From: Bradyrhizobium sp. CCBAU 53340
Lineage (GTDB): Bacteria > Pseudomonadota > Alphaproteobacteria > Rhizobiales > Xanthobacteraceae
Length of the DNA stretch: 64,000 bases
NCBI RefSeq assembly: GCF_015291645.1
Contig: NZ_CP030056.1
Location: 372,001 to 436,000, forward strand
Direction of reading: 5' to 3'
Numbering within the stretch: the first letter of the stretch is position 1; each line of letters begins with the position of its first letter. Shown here piece after piece: positions 57,789 through 64,000 of this stretch. Below the pieces are notes generated by a model. That model had not been told where the DNA came from. It searched no databases and saw only the letters and a program-made list of their open reading frames with translations. A program made the position numbers and the translations under genes.

Positions 57789-58685
57789 ATGATCACCAAC
57801 CAGCTTTTGACGGCCGGTGCGGCTCGACTTGGCTTCTCGGCGTCCGCTGGCGGACGCGTGACCTCTCTCGAGCTGTGCAGCAGCAAGGGTAGCGGCTTGC
57901 CGCGACGGGTCTTGCGTCCGTTCCCGGCCGGGGTAGAGCCCGCTCAGTTACTGCGCTGGCCCAAGGGTGGTATCTATCCCCTCGTCCCCTATAGCAACCG
58001 CGTGAGGGATGGGGTTCTTCTCTTCCAGGGTAAGCGGTACGAGCTTGCGGCCCATCCCGACGCGCTGCCGCATACGTTGCACGGGCATGCGCACAGGATG
58101 CCTTGGGAGACGATCTCGCTGACGCCATCGCAGGTGACGATGCGATACTCGCACAAGGGAGGCGCCGACTGGCCTTGGGCGTTCAGCGCAACTCTTAAGG
58201 TCGAACTTGAACCCTCGCGTGCCATATTTTGTCTCAATCTTCGAAACGAGGCGCAGACGCCGATGCCGGGTGGAATCGGCCTGCATCCCTATTTCGAGCA
58301 CCAAGTCGATGACAACATAGAGTTTGACGCACCGATCGACTGGGCCGTGACGACGGACTATCTCGCCGCGCTGCCGGATGCCCATTCTGCCGGGCCCACA
58401 GCAGATTCATTGCCGCCCGGTGAGGTGACGCTTTATCGCAGTGGATGGCGCGGGCTCTGCGTTATTCACCGCTCGAATGGTGATCGGATTGAAATGCGAG
58501 GGGATCCTGCATTTTCGCATTTTGTGCTGCATCGGCCCGCTGATGCCGCACATCTATGCGCAGAGCCCGTCAGCCACGTTGCGGACGGGTTCAACCTGTT
58601 CGCTCGCGGTTGTGCTGACACTGGAACTGTGATTCTGGAACCCGGAGACGAGCTGAAGGGCTCTGTTGTGATTTCCATGAGTTGA
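57789..58685 (+). CDS. Aldose 1-epimerase (mutarotase) family protein
   Basis: A 298-residue galactose-mutarotase-like protein. Marks are GGIYPLVPYSNRVRDGVLLF, LPHTLHGHAHRMPW (catalytic His region), GGIGLHPYFEHQ (second His) and the C-terminal TVILEPGDELKGSV with the catalytic Glu. It interconverts anomers of a sugar. It follows the ABC operon by 58 bp on the same strand, so a sugar or sugar acid is a likely transported compound. Confidence 0.88.
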   Translation: MITNQLLTAGAARLGFSASAGGRVTSLELCSSKGSGLPRRVLRPFPAGVEPAQLLRWPKGGIYPLVPYSNRVRDGVLLFQGKRYELAAHPDALPHTLHGHAHRMPWETISLTPSQVTMRYSHKGGADWPWAFSATLKVELEPSRAIFCLNLRNEAQTPMPGGIGLHPYFEHQVDDNIEFDAPIDWAVTTDYLAALPDAHSAGPTADSLPPGEVTLYRSGWRGLCVIHRSNGDRIEMRGDPAFSHFVLHRPADAAHLCAEPVSHVADGFNLFARGCADTGTVILEPGDELKGSVVISMS

Positions 58686-58831
58686 TAGCCGCGGATGGTC
58701 AAAGCTGCGGATGGCGTCGGACATTTGGTCTCCCTTTGCAAGCGCCGCGCCCCGGCAGGGATGGACCGTTCAGGCGAGCATTGTTCGAAAGTGCCAAACA
58801 TTGCGAGACCCTAGCCTGCCAGTTGCATGCA

Positions 58832-59866
58832 TTACCGAGAGATTCCGCTGAGCGGACGAAGTAATTCAGGGAACATAGACTGATGTGAATAGGGATAGGG
58901 TGCTGGCGAGGCGCTCACTTGGTTCAAGCGCTCCACCTCCTTGATGGAAAGTTGCCAGTCGAGGGCTGCGATGTTTTCAACGAGCTGTTCGGCCGTGCGG
59001 GCGCCAATGACGACACTTGAGACGGTTGGCCGGGCGAGTAGCCAATTGATCGCAACTTGAGACGCGCTTGTCCCGCGCTCCTGCGCGATATCGTTGAGCG
59101 CATCCACGATGTCAAAGAGCTTGGCGTCGCGCTCGGTCAGGCCTCCGAATTTCGCCGCTCGGCTGTCGGCCTGCGGCGGCCGGTCACGGCTGATCTTGCC
59201 GCTAAGCTTGCCGCCGGATAGCGGGCTCCATATGATGGCGCCTATGCCCTGATCGAAACCCGCGGGCATCAATTCGTGTTCATAGTCCCTGCACAGCAAG
59301 GAATAGTGGACCTGATGCGAGATGGGGCGCGGCAAGCCAAGCCAGTCAGCGGTGGTGGCCATCTTGGCCAGCTGCCATCCGGAGAAGTTAGACGCCCCAA
59401 TATAGCGGACCTTCCCGGCCTTGATCAGTTCCTCGAAGGCGCGCAGTGTTTCCTCGATCGGTGTATTTTCGTCATAGCCGTGGAGTTGCAGCAGGTCGAG
59501 GTGATCGCAGCCAAGTCGCTTCAGCGAGGCCTCGCACGCCATTATGATGTGCTGCCGGCTCGCCCCCATTCCGTTCGGCCCGCTATGCGAGCGGTAGCCG
59601 AGCTTGGTGGCGATCAGGGCCTGCGATCGGCGTGAGCCCAGAGCCTTTCCGAGGATTTCTTCCGCCGCGCCCATCGAGTAGACGTCGGCGGTGTCAAAGA
59701 GATTCAGCCCCGCATCGAGGCATATGTCGACGAGCCGTCGGGCCTCCGATAGATCGGTCGTGCCCCACTTGCGAAAGAACTCGTTCCCACCGCCGAAAGT
59801 CGCTGTCCCAAAGGCCAGGGCTGGGATCCTCAGCCCTGAACGGCCGACACCCCTATGTTCCATCAC
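58832..59866 (-). CDS. Aldo/keto reductase
   Basis: A 344-residue AKR of the YghZ/Tas type. The catalytic tetrad is visible: Asp and Tyr in LFDTADVYSMGAAEEILGKA (about residues 57-62), Lys in ALIATKLGYRS (about 87), His in LLQLHGYDENTP (about 128). NADPH-binding segments are VRYIGASNFSGWQLAKM, IWSPLSGGKLSGKI and VVIGARTAEQLVENI. It reduces an aldehyde or ketone. Convergent with the mutarotase gene. The ABM gene upstream is co-oriented, 80 bp away. Confidence 0.92.
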   Translation of the reverse strand: MMEHRGVGRSGLRIPALAFGTATFGGGNEFFRKWGTTDLSEARRLVDICLDAGLNLFDTADVYSMGAAEEILGKALGSRRSQALIATKLGYRSHSGPNGMGASRQHIIMACEASLKRLGCDHLDLLQLHGYDENTPIEETLRAFEELIKAGKVRYIGASNFSGWQLAKMATTADWLGLPRPISHQVHYSLLCRDYEHELMPAGFDQGIGAIIWSPLSGGKLSGKISRDRPPQADSRAAKFGGLTERDAKLFDIVDALNDIAQERGTSASQVAINWLLARPTVSSVVIGARTAEQLVENIAALDWQLSIKEVERLNQVSASPAPYPYSHQSMFPELLRPLSGISR

Positions 59867-59946
59867 ATTGTCCTAGCCATAAGCACCCTGTGCTTGCCTC
59901 GTTGCAAAGCGGCTCATTTTGGATGCTCGATCTCGGGGGAGCGTCA

Positions 59947-60267
59947 TCAGACTTCATCAATCACAGCGCCCATCTCGATCCGGGTCTGGCTCGACACAAG
60001 AGCACGGATCCGAGCCTTGCGGACGGGAGCGTGCCTGGAGTTACGGTGCGCCTCGACGGCCTCGTAGTCGTCGAAGAGTTCATTGGACATGAAAGTATCC
60101 GGCAGCACCACGCCATCAGGATTAACCGCCTGCAGGATTTCGAAGCGACGACAGCCAGGCTCCTCCGCCAGGGCGATTGCCGCAGCCTCTAGTAGTGTAG
60201 CCCTCAATTCCTCCTCACAACCCGCCTTCGCGACAAAGCGCGCGACGATGGCTAAAGTTCCTGACAT
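59947..60267 (-). CDS. ABM-domain (quinol monooxygenase-like) protein
   Basis: A 106-residue antibiotic-biosynthesis-monooxygenase fold protein: LAIVARFVAKAGCEEELRAT, EPGCRRFEILQAV, FMSNELFDDYEAVEAHRNS and RKARIRALVSSQTRIEMG. Members oxidise quinols without cofactors or detoxify aldehydes. It precedes the aldo/keto reductase gene by 80 bp on the same strand and is probably cotranscribed. Confidence 0.85.
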   Translation of the reverse strand: MSGTLAIVARFVAKAGCEEELRATLLEAAAIALAEEPGCRRFEILQAVNPDGVVLPDTFMSNELFDDYEAVEAHRNSRHAPVRKARIRALVSSQTRIEMGAVIDEV

Positions 60268-60549
60268 GGCTTTCTACCTCAAGAGCGGAGAGACGGTCGC
60301 GGCATATGCCGACCGATAAGAAACAAGAAATAAGCCGCCGGTCGTCACGGGCGCGAGCGCTAGAAATCGAAAGGATCGCGCTCGACGAGACTAACCCAAC
60401 GAAAGCCTCCCCTGGCGCACTTGGAAGGGGCTCAATTTAGCCGAAGGCGCAGGTCAAACCGGCAGCCCAGAGCTTCTCAGAAAGGACTGCCTGGCTTGGA
60501 TCGCATCGGTTCGTGCAAACCGATGCGCTAAGATGCAAAGAACCGCTAG

Positions 60550-61872
60550 TCAGTCATTGAAGGGTATACCAGGCGCCGGTGTCGTCGGAAGCCCCGGCTC
60601 GGTAATGCGCGCGCAGTTGCTTGGCGTCTTTTTGCCTTCAAGTGTCTGTTTGAAGAACGCCAATGCGTCCGGGAAAGCGGCAATCAGGCCCCCGTTGTGA
60701 GTGGCACCAGGATAGGTGTTCCAAACGACCTCGTTTCCGGCCGAGCATAAGGCCGCCACGGCTGCATATTGGCGACGGGGCGGCAGTACTGAATCGGCCA
60801 GACCCGTGCCAAGCAGAACGGGCACCGGCAGCCGCACGGGCTTCATGTCGGTCGGAGACGCAAGGCTCGCTTCGATGTTCGCGATCGGTTGGACATAGGC
60901 GTTGTCGGCGGTGACAGTATCTTTCTGCGCGATCGCGCGCATCTCGCCGGTGCAGCCTTCTCGTGCTGCGCGTAAGACGAGCCTTCCCTTGTCAGTCACG
61001 AGGTTGTCTACGGGGGGTGCCTCATCGGGAAGCGAACCGCCGAGCATCATGAGGGTGAGGTAAATCGGCGAGCCAACCTTGAATGCCTCCGCAGGCCGGT
61101 AAGGGCCGTCGGGAAAGGTCGACACGACCCCTGTGGCGACTGTGGCGAGCAAGGGTACATCTGGCGCATAGTTCGGTGCGACCGTTGTTGCGCCCAAAGC
61201 TGCGCCTGAGCCTTGCGACTGACCACTGATGAAGACCTTGGGAGCGAGCTTGTCGCCATGGGCGGCGCGCGCTGCCCGGACGGCATCGAGCACGGAATGC
61301 CCTTCAGCTTCCCAGATCAGGTAAGGATGCGGGCCGGGACCGCCGAGACCCTGGTAATCGGTGGCAACGACCGCAAACCCATTCTCTAGCCATTTTTGGA
61401 TGTAGGTTGCATCGCGCGGCTTGTGCCCGGCCCAGGACGGCGCGCACACGTCCGCAACGCCCAGCGTGCCATGAGCCCAGGCCACGAGGGGCCAGCCTCC
61501 GGCCGGCGGTTCTCCAACCGGCAGATACAGTGTCCCGCTCACCGGTACGATCCCGGCGTGCCAACGTACATCCGTCGAACTGTAGAGAATGCGTTCGGCG
61601 AGAGCCGCTTTCGTGATCTCCGGCTGGGCCTTCATTGGCTCTTCACGCAGCATCACGCCCGGCCTTGTGGGCAGCGGATCGGTCCAACGATAAAAAGCCG
61701 ATAGGTTTTGATCGCCCCATTGGGGGCCAGTCGGCAGCGCGGTGTTCTGCGCGAAGGCCTCGGATAATGCCAAGGCCGAAAGGATCGAGATTGCGAGCAC
61801 CGACTTCATTGTGAACCTGTTGGGATTGAGCTTTAGCAGCCTGTTCATTTTCTTCATCCGATCTGGTTCCAT
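60550..61872 (-). CDS. Exported secretory-lipase-like alpha/beta hydrolase
   Basis: A 440-residue alpha/beta hydrolase of the secretory lipase (LIP) type. A signal peptide, MKSVLAISILSALALSEAFA, starts at an internal ATG (61809). A longer N-terminus from ATG 61872 is also possible, 6 bp after the upstream stop. Marks are PLVAWAHGTLGVADVCAPSW, FAVVATDYQGLGGPGPHPYL, the nucleophile in FISGQSQGSGAAL (about residue 217), VLLGTGLADSVLPPRRQY (Asp) and PGATHNGGLIAAFPDALAFF (His). It would cleave an ester outside the cytoplasm. Last gene of the transporter/dehydratase-like operon. Confidence 0.85.
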   Translation of the reverse strand: MEPDRMKKMNRLLKLNPNRFTMKSVLAISILSALALSEAFAQNTALPTGPQWGDQNLSAFYRWTDPLPTRPGVMLREEPMKAQPEITKAALAERILYSSTDVRWHAGIVPVSGTLYLPVGEPPAGGWPLVAWAHGTLGVADVCAPSWAGHKPRDATYIQKWLENGFAVVATDYQGLGGPGPHPYLIWEAEGHSVLDAVRAARAAHGDKLAPKVFISGQSQGSGAALGATTVAPNYAPDVPLLATVATGVVSTFPDGPYRPAEAFKVGSPIYLTLMMLGGSLPDEAPPVDNLVTDKGRLVLRAAREGCTGEMRAIAQKDTVTADNAYVQPIANIEASLASPTDMKPVRLPVPVLLGTGLADSVLPPRRQYAAVAALCSAGNEVVWNTYPGATHNGGLIAAFPDALAFFKQTLEGKKTPSNCARITEPGLPTTPAPGIPFND

Positions 61873-61878
61873 AACGGG

Positions 61879-63093
61879 CTATCGTGCGATGGACTTGAGC
61901 GCCTCTTCATGGGCAGCGCGCAGGAGGCCGAGAATGTAGCCGTTTGCGAACGCAAAGCCTATCACGTAAGAGGGATCATCCTGATGACGCGGACTATGAT
62001 CGGCCAGCAGTGAGCCGCCGCTGTCGCGAAGCAGGCGAATGATGTTGAACAAGTCCACATCGCCCTCGTCATGATAGACCTCGACGAAGTCGTTCTGGCT
62101 GGCGCGGACATTGCGGAAGTGGATCTGATGAATCTTCTTTCTCTTGATCAAACCGTATAACAGCGCAAGCTGATCAACCCCTTCAGGCATCGATTCCCGT
62201 GAGACCCCGGTATCGTATTGAAAGCCATTATGAGGTGAATCGTACAGCTTCTCGTATTTGAGCAGCGCGTTCGCATAATCGCCGGCATCGAAGCTGTCGA
62301 CACCGAGATAGCCGAGAGGCAGGCCGCCCGGATCGTAGGGGTGGCAAGCCATTTTGACCCCGCTCTCCGCGGCCACGGGGATGACGCGGGACGCCCAAAC
62401 ATGCAGGCGCTCCCAATAGTCGTCCGCTGAGACACGGCCTGCAGGGGTCGGCGGGAGGTCGCGCCAATTGTCTTCTAGCTTGAACGCGTCGTATTCCGAC
62501 CCACCACGGCCCTGAACTTTGCGATTGCGCCGGATCGGGGTCAAATTCCAATGATAGCTGATGATCTTGACCCCGGCGCGGCCGGCGGTTTGGACGTTTT
62601 CGCAAATCAGATCCAGATAACGGTCGCGTTCCGGCCCCGGCGCCATCGCGATGTACGCCGAATCCATCCGGATGCTCTCCCAGATGAGATCGTTTTTCTG
62701 CAGCGTGTCGGCGATGCGCATCATGCCTTCGAGGCTCCAGCGCGTGGTGGGCTGAAGCCGCGCGCCTCCCATGCCCGTGCCGAGCGCCTGAGCGCGAGCA
62801 AGCGCACCCTCGTCGGGCGTATCGCTTCCAAAGACGTCCGGAGCGGCGTTTCTCGTCTCCAGCGAGACATCGAGATAGCGAATGCCCCACCGCTGGTGCC
62901 ACTGCATGTTCTGCCGCGAGGTCACCGGTCCTCTGTCGAAGTTGCGTTGGCCACCCAGCCTGATCTTGTCGTTGACGCGCACGGCAAGCGAAGGGACGCC
63001 GCCGCTTGGCTCCTGCTCCGCGACCGCTGCACCTGACATGCCAGCGCTGGCGGACATGGCCAATAGGGCCTTTGTAAAGTCGCGCCGATCCAT
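61879..63093 (-). CDS. Tat-exported mannonate-dehydratase-like TIM-barrel protein
   Basis: A 404-residue UxuA-family protein preceded by a twin-arginine leader (MDRRDFTKALLAMSASAG, cleavage near AVAEQ). UxuA marks are LDLICENVQTAGRAGVKIIS, YHWNLTPIRR, GVKMACHPYDPGGLPLGYLG, IHQIHFRNVRASQNDFVEVY, HDEGDVDLFNIIRLLRDSGG and ADHSPRHQDDPSYVIGFAFA, carrying the expected metal-binding His/Cys-region residues. Mannonate dehydratases are normally cytoplasmic, so the export signal is odd. ATG 63093 follows GGAG. It lies 24 bp after the transporter gene and 6 bp before the lipase-like gene. Confidence 0.83.
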   Translation of the reverse strand: MDRRDFTKALLAMSASAGMSGAAVAEQEPSGGVPSLAVRVNDKIRLGGQRNFDRGPVTSRQNMQWHQRWGIRYLDVSLETRNAAPDVFGSDTPDEGALARAQALGTGMGGARLQPTTRWSLEGMMRIADTLQKNDLIWESIRMDSAYIAMAPGPERDRYLDLICENVQTAGRAGVKIISYHWNLTPIRRNRKVQGRGGSEYDAFKLEDNWRDLPPTPAGRVSADDYWERLHVWASRVIPVAAESGVKMACHPYDPGGLPLGYLGVDSFDAGDYANALLKYEKLYDSPHNGFQYDTGVSRESMPEGVDQLALLYGLIKRKKIHQIHFRNVRASQNDFVEVYHDEGDVDLFNIIRLLRDSGGSLLADHSPRHQDDPSYVIGFAFANGYILGLLRAAHEEALKSIAR

Positions 63094-63117
63094 TTGTTGC
63101 ATCTCCAACACGCCAGA

Positions 63118-64000
63118 TCAGGATAGCGACTTCAGCAGCAGGGTCGCGATCACAATCATGATCGCCCCGCCGACACGAGTGGCGATCTGGGCGAATGCCA
63201 TGAGGCCCATGCGATCGGCGGCGCCAAGGATGGCAACATCCCCGGTGCCGCCCAGTCCCGAATGGCAGGCGGTGACGATCGCAGCCTCGACCGGATACAT
63301 GTTTAGCCACTTGCCGACATAAAAGCCGGAGGCAATCATGGCCAGCACGGTCGCGGTGCAGATCATGATGTATCCCGGGTTGAAGGAGGCGACGAGTTGT
63401 TCCCATTTGACCAGCAATGCGCCCATGGCGACGAGGATCGCAAAGGTCAGGTTGGTCGACATGAACTTGTTGATCTGGTAGGCGCCGAGCTCCATCTCGT
63501 TCGGTAGGATCTTGGTCAGCTTCAACGCGACCGCCGCGATGATCATCATGATCGGTCCAGGTATCCCTGTAAATGGCGCTAGGGTCATGCCAAGCACGAA
63601 TAGACCGCAGGACAGCACCATACCTGCTCCCAGCAATCCGAGATCAATAGGCCGATCGGGCCGCACGTCGCCTAGGATGTCATTGTCGCCGGTCTTGACC
63701 AGCATGCCCTGCCCGCTCAGATCGCGCCGTCTCTCGCCAAGGCGCGCAAGAAGCCCGGCGCAAACGATTGCGACCACGTTGCCGAGCAATGCCGCAGGCA
63801 CCATGTGTGCGACAAGATCGGCTTGCGGCCGCTGCAAGATCTCGGAATAAGCAATGGAGAGCGGCAATACGCCCTCGGCAAGGCCGCCGCCGACGATCGG
63901 AATGATGATGAAGAAGAACGTGTCCTTGGGAGTATACCCGAATGCCAGCCCGACCAGAATGCCGGCCGAGACGGCGGCAATGGTCCCGATCAGAAGCGGA
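63118..64000 (-). CDS. 2-hydroxycarboxylate (CitS-type) transporter, 5' end outside window
   Basis: The minus-strand frame is open to the window edge (294 codons present), so the N-terminus is missing. It has the 2HCT-family hairpin motifs: GGGLAEGVLPLSIAYSEIL near the start and ACHSGLGGTGDVAILGAADR then MGLMAFAQIATRVGGA near the end. About eight hydrophobic segments are seen. 2HCT proteins are sodium symporters for citrate, malate or lactate, with the GGxG motifs in two reentrant loops. It heads an operon with the mannonate-dehydratase-like and lipase-like genes. Confidence 0.88.
   Translation of the reverse strand, partial: PLLIGTIAAVSAGILVGLAFGYTPKDTFFFIIIPIVGGGLAEGVLPLSIAYSEILQRPQADLVAHMVPAALLGNVVAIVCAGLLARLGERRRDLSGQGMLVKTGDNDILGDVRPDRPIDLGLLGAGMVLSCGLFVLGMTLAPFTGIPGPIMMIIAAVALKLTKILPNEMELGAYQINKFMSTNLTFAILVAMGALLVKWEQLVASFNPGYIMICTATVLAMIASGFYVGKWLNMYPVEAAIVTACHSGLGGTGDVAILGAADRMGLMAFAQIATRVGGAIMIVIATLLLKSLS

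Noticed and set aside
62228..63406. 392-codon minus-strand frame overlapping the mannonate-dehydratase-like and transporter genes
   Set aside because: Out-of-frame shadow on the same strand; both true frames carry family motifs.
1..64000. Search for tRNA or rRNA genes, CRISPR arrays, complete insertion sequences and integrases
   Set aside because: None recognised by eye, so no attachment site or island border is claimed despite the accessory character of the region.

Overview
The window looks like accessory chromosome of a GC-rich alphaproteobacterium, probably a Bradyrhizobium-type member of the Nitrobacteraceae. That placement is inferred from gene content and protein style: a compact type II secretion operon, many LysR regulators, HyuAB, sugar-acid catabolism, and TRAP, TTT and ABC binding proteins. 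It is not based on a marker gene. I see no rRNA, tRNA, CRISPR array or intact insertion sequence.

Layout. 1-3.3 kb: hydantoinase/oxoprolinase pair hyuA-hyuB (hyuB runs off the left edge). 3.3-7.3 kb: defence and toxin-antitoxin debris, namely a nuclease-like fragment, hipB with a shattered hipA, a second orphan hipB facing it, and an apparently intact tacAT pair. 8-17.5 kb: a LysR gene, then a catabolic cluster (AT-hook GntR regulator, TTT binding protein, amidohydrolase, aldehyde dehydrogenase, ThDP-dependent enzyme, TRAP binding protein). 18.2-33.5 kb: a type II secretion locus on the minus strand (LysR-E-F-G-H-I-J-K-L-M-N, two exported proteins, then D and prepilin peptidase).

33.7-42.1 kb: tartrate region, with a decayed pyruvate kinase (ttuE-like) beside a TtuA paralogue, a decayed LysR copy, and an intact ttuA/ttuBCD. 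42.2-47.2 kb: a convergent galactarate/talarate operon (transporter, dehydratase, lactonase-like protein) with a divergent LysR. 47.2-49.4 kb: a second toxin-antitoxin patch (mobile mystery A/B with Fic, and AbiEi with a broken AbiEii). 49.5-58.7 kb: a probable sugar-acid operon (IclR-SMP30 fusion, enolase-superfamily enzyme, RraA-like, SnoaL-like, AroE-like, polar amino-acid-type ABC transporter, mutarotase). 58.8-64 kb: aldo/keto reductase, ABM monooxygenase, then a minus-strand operon of 2-hydroxycarboxylate transporter, Tat-exported mannonate-dehydratase-like protein and secreted lipase-like hydrolase.

How the parts fit. Tartrate, galactarate and related acids enter through dedicated transporters and are dehydrated or oxidised; glycerate-type products could be phosphorylated by TtuD. 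The most distinctive signals are regulatory. Three toxin-antitoxin loci carry arrays of four operator-like repeats, one with an exact 33-bp period. The tartrate LysR paralogues share a TTT(A/G)TACAAA site. The 9.5-17.5 kb catabolic cluster has AT-rich palindromes upstream of divergent genes and a GntR regulator with a C-terminal AT-hook.
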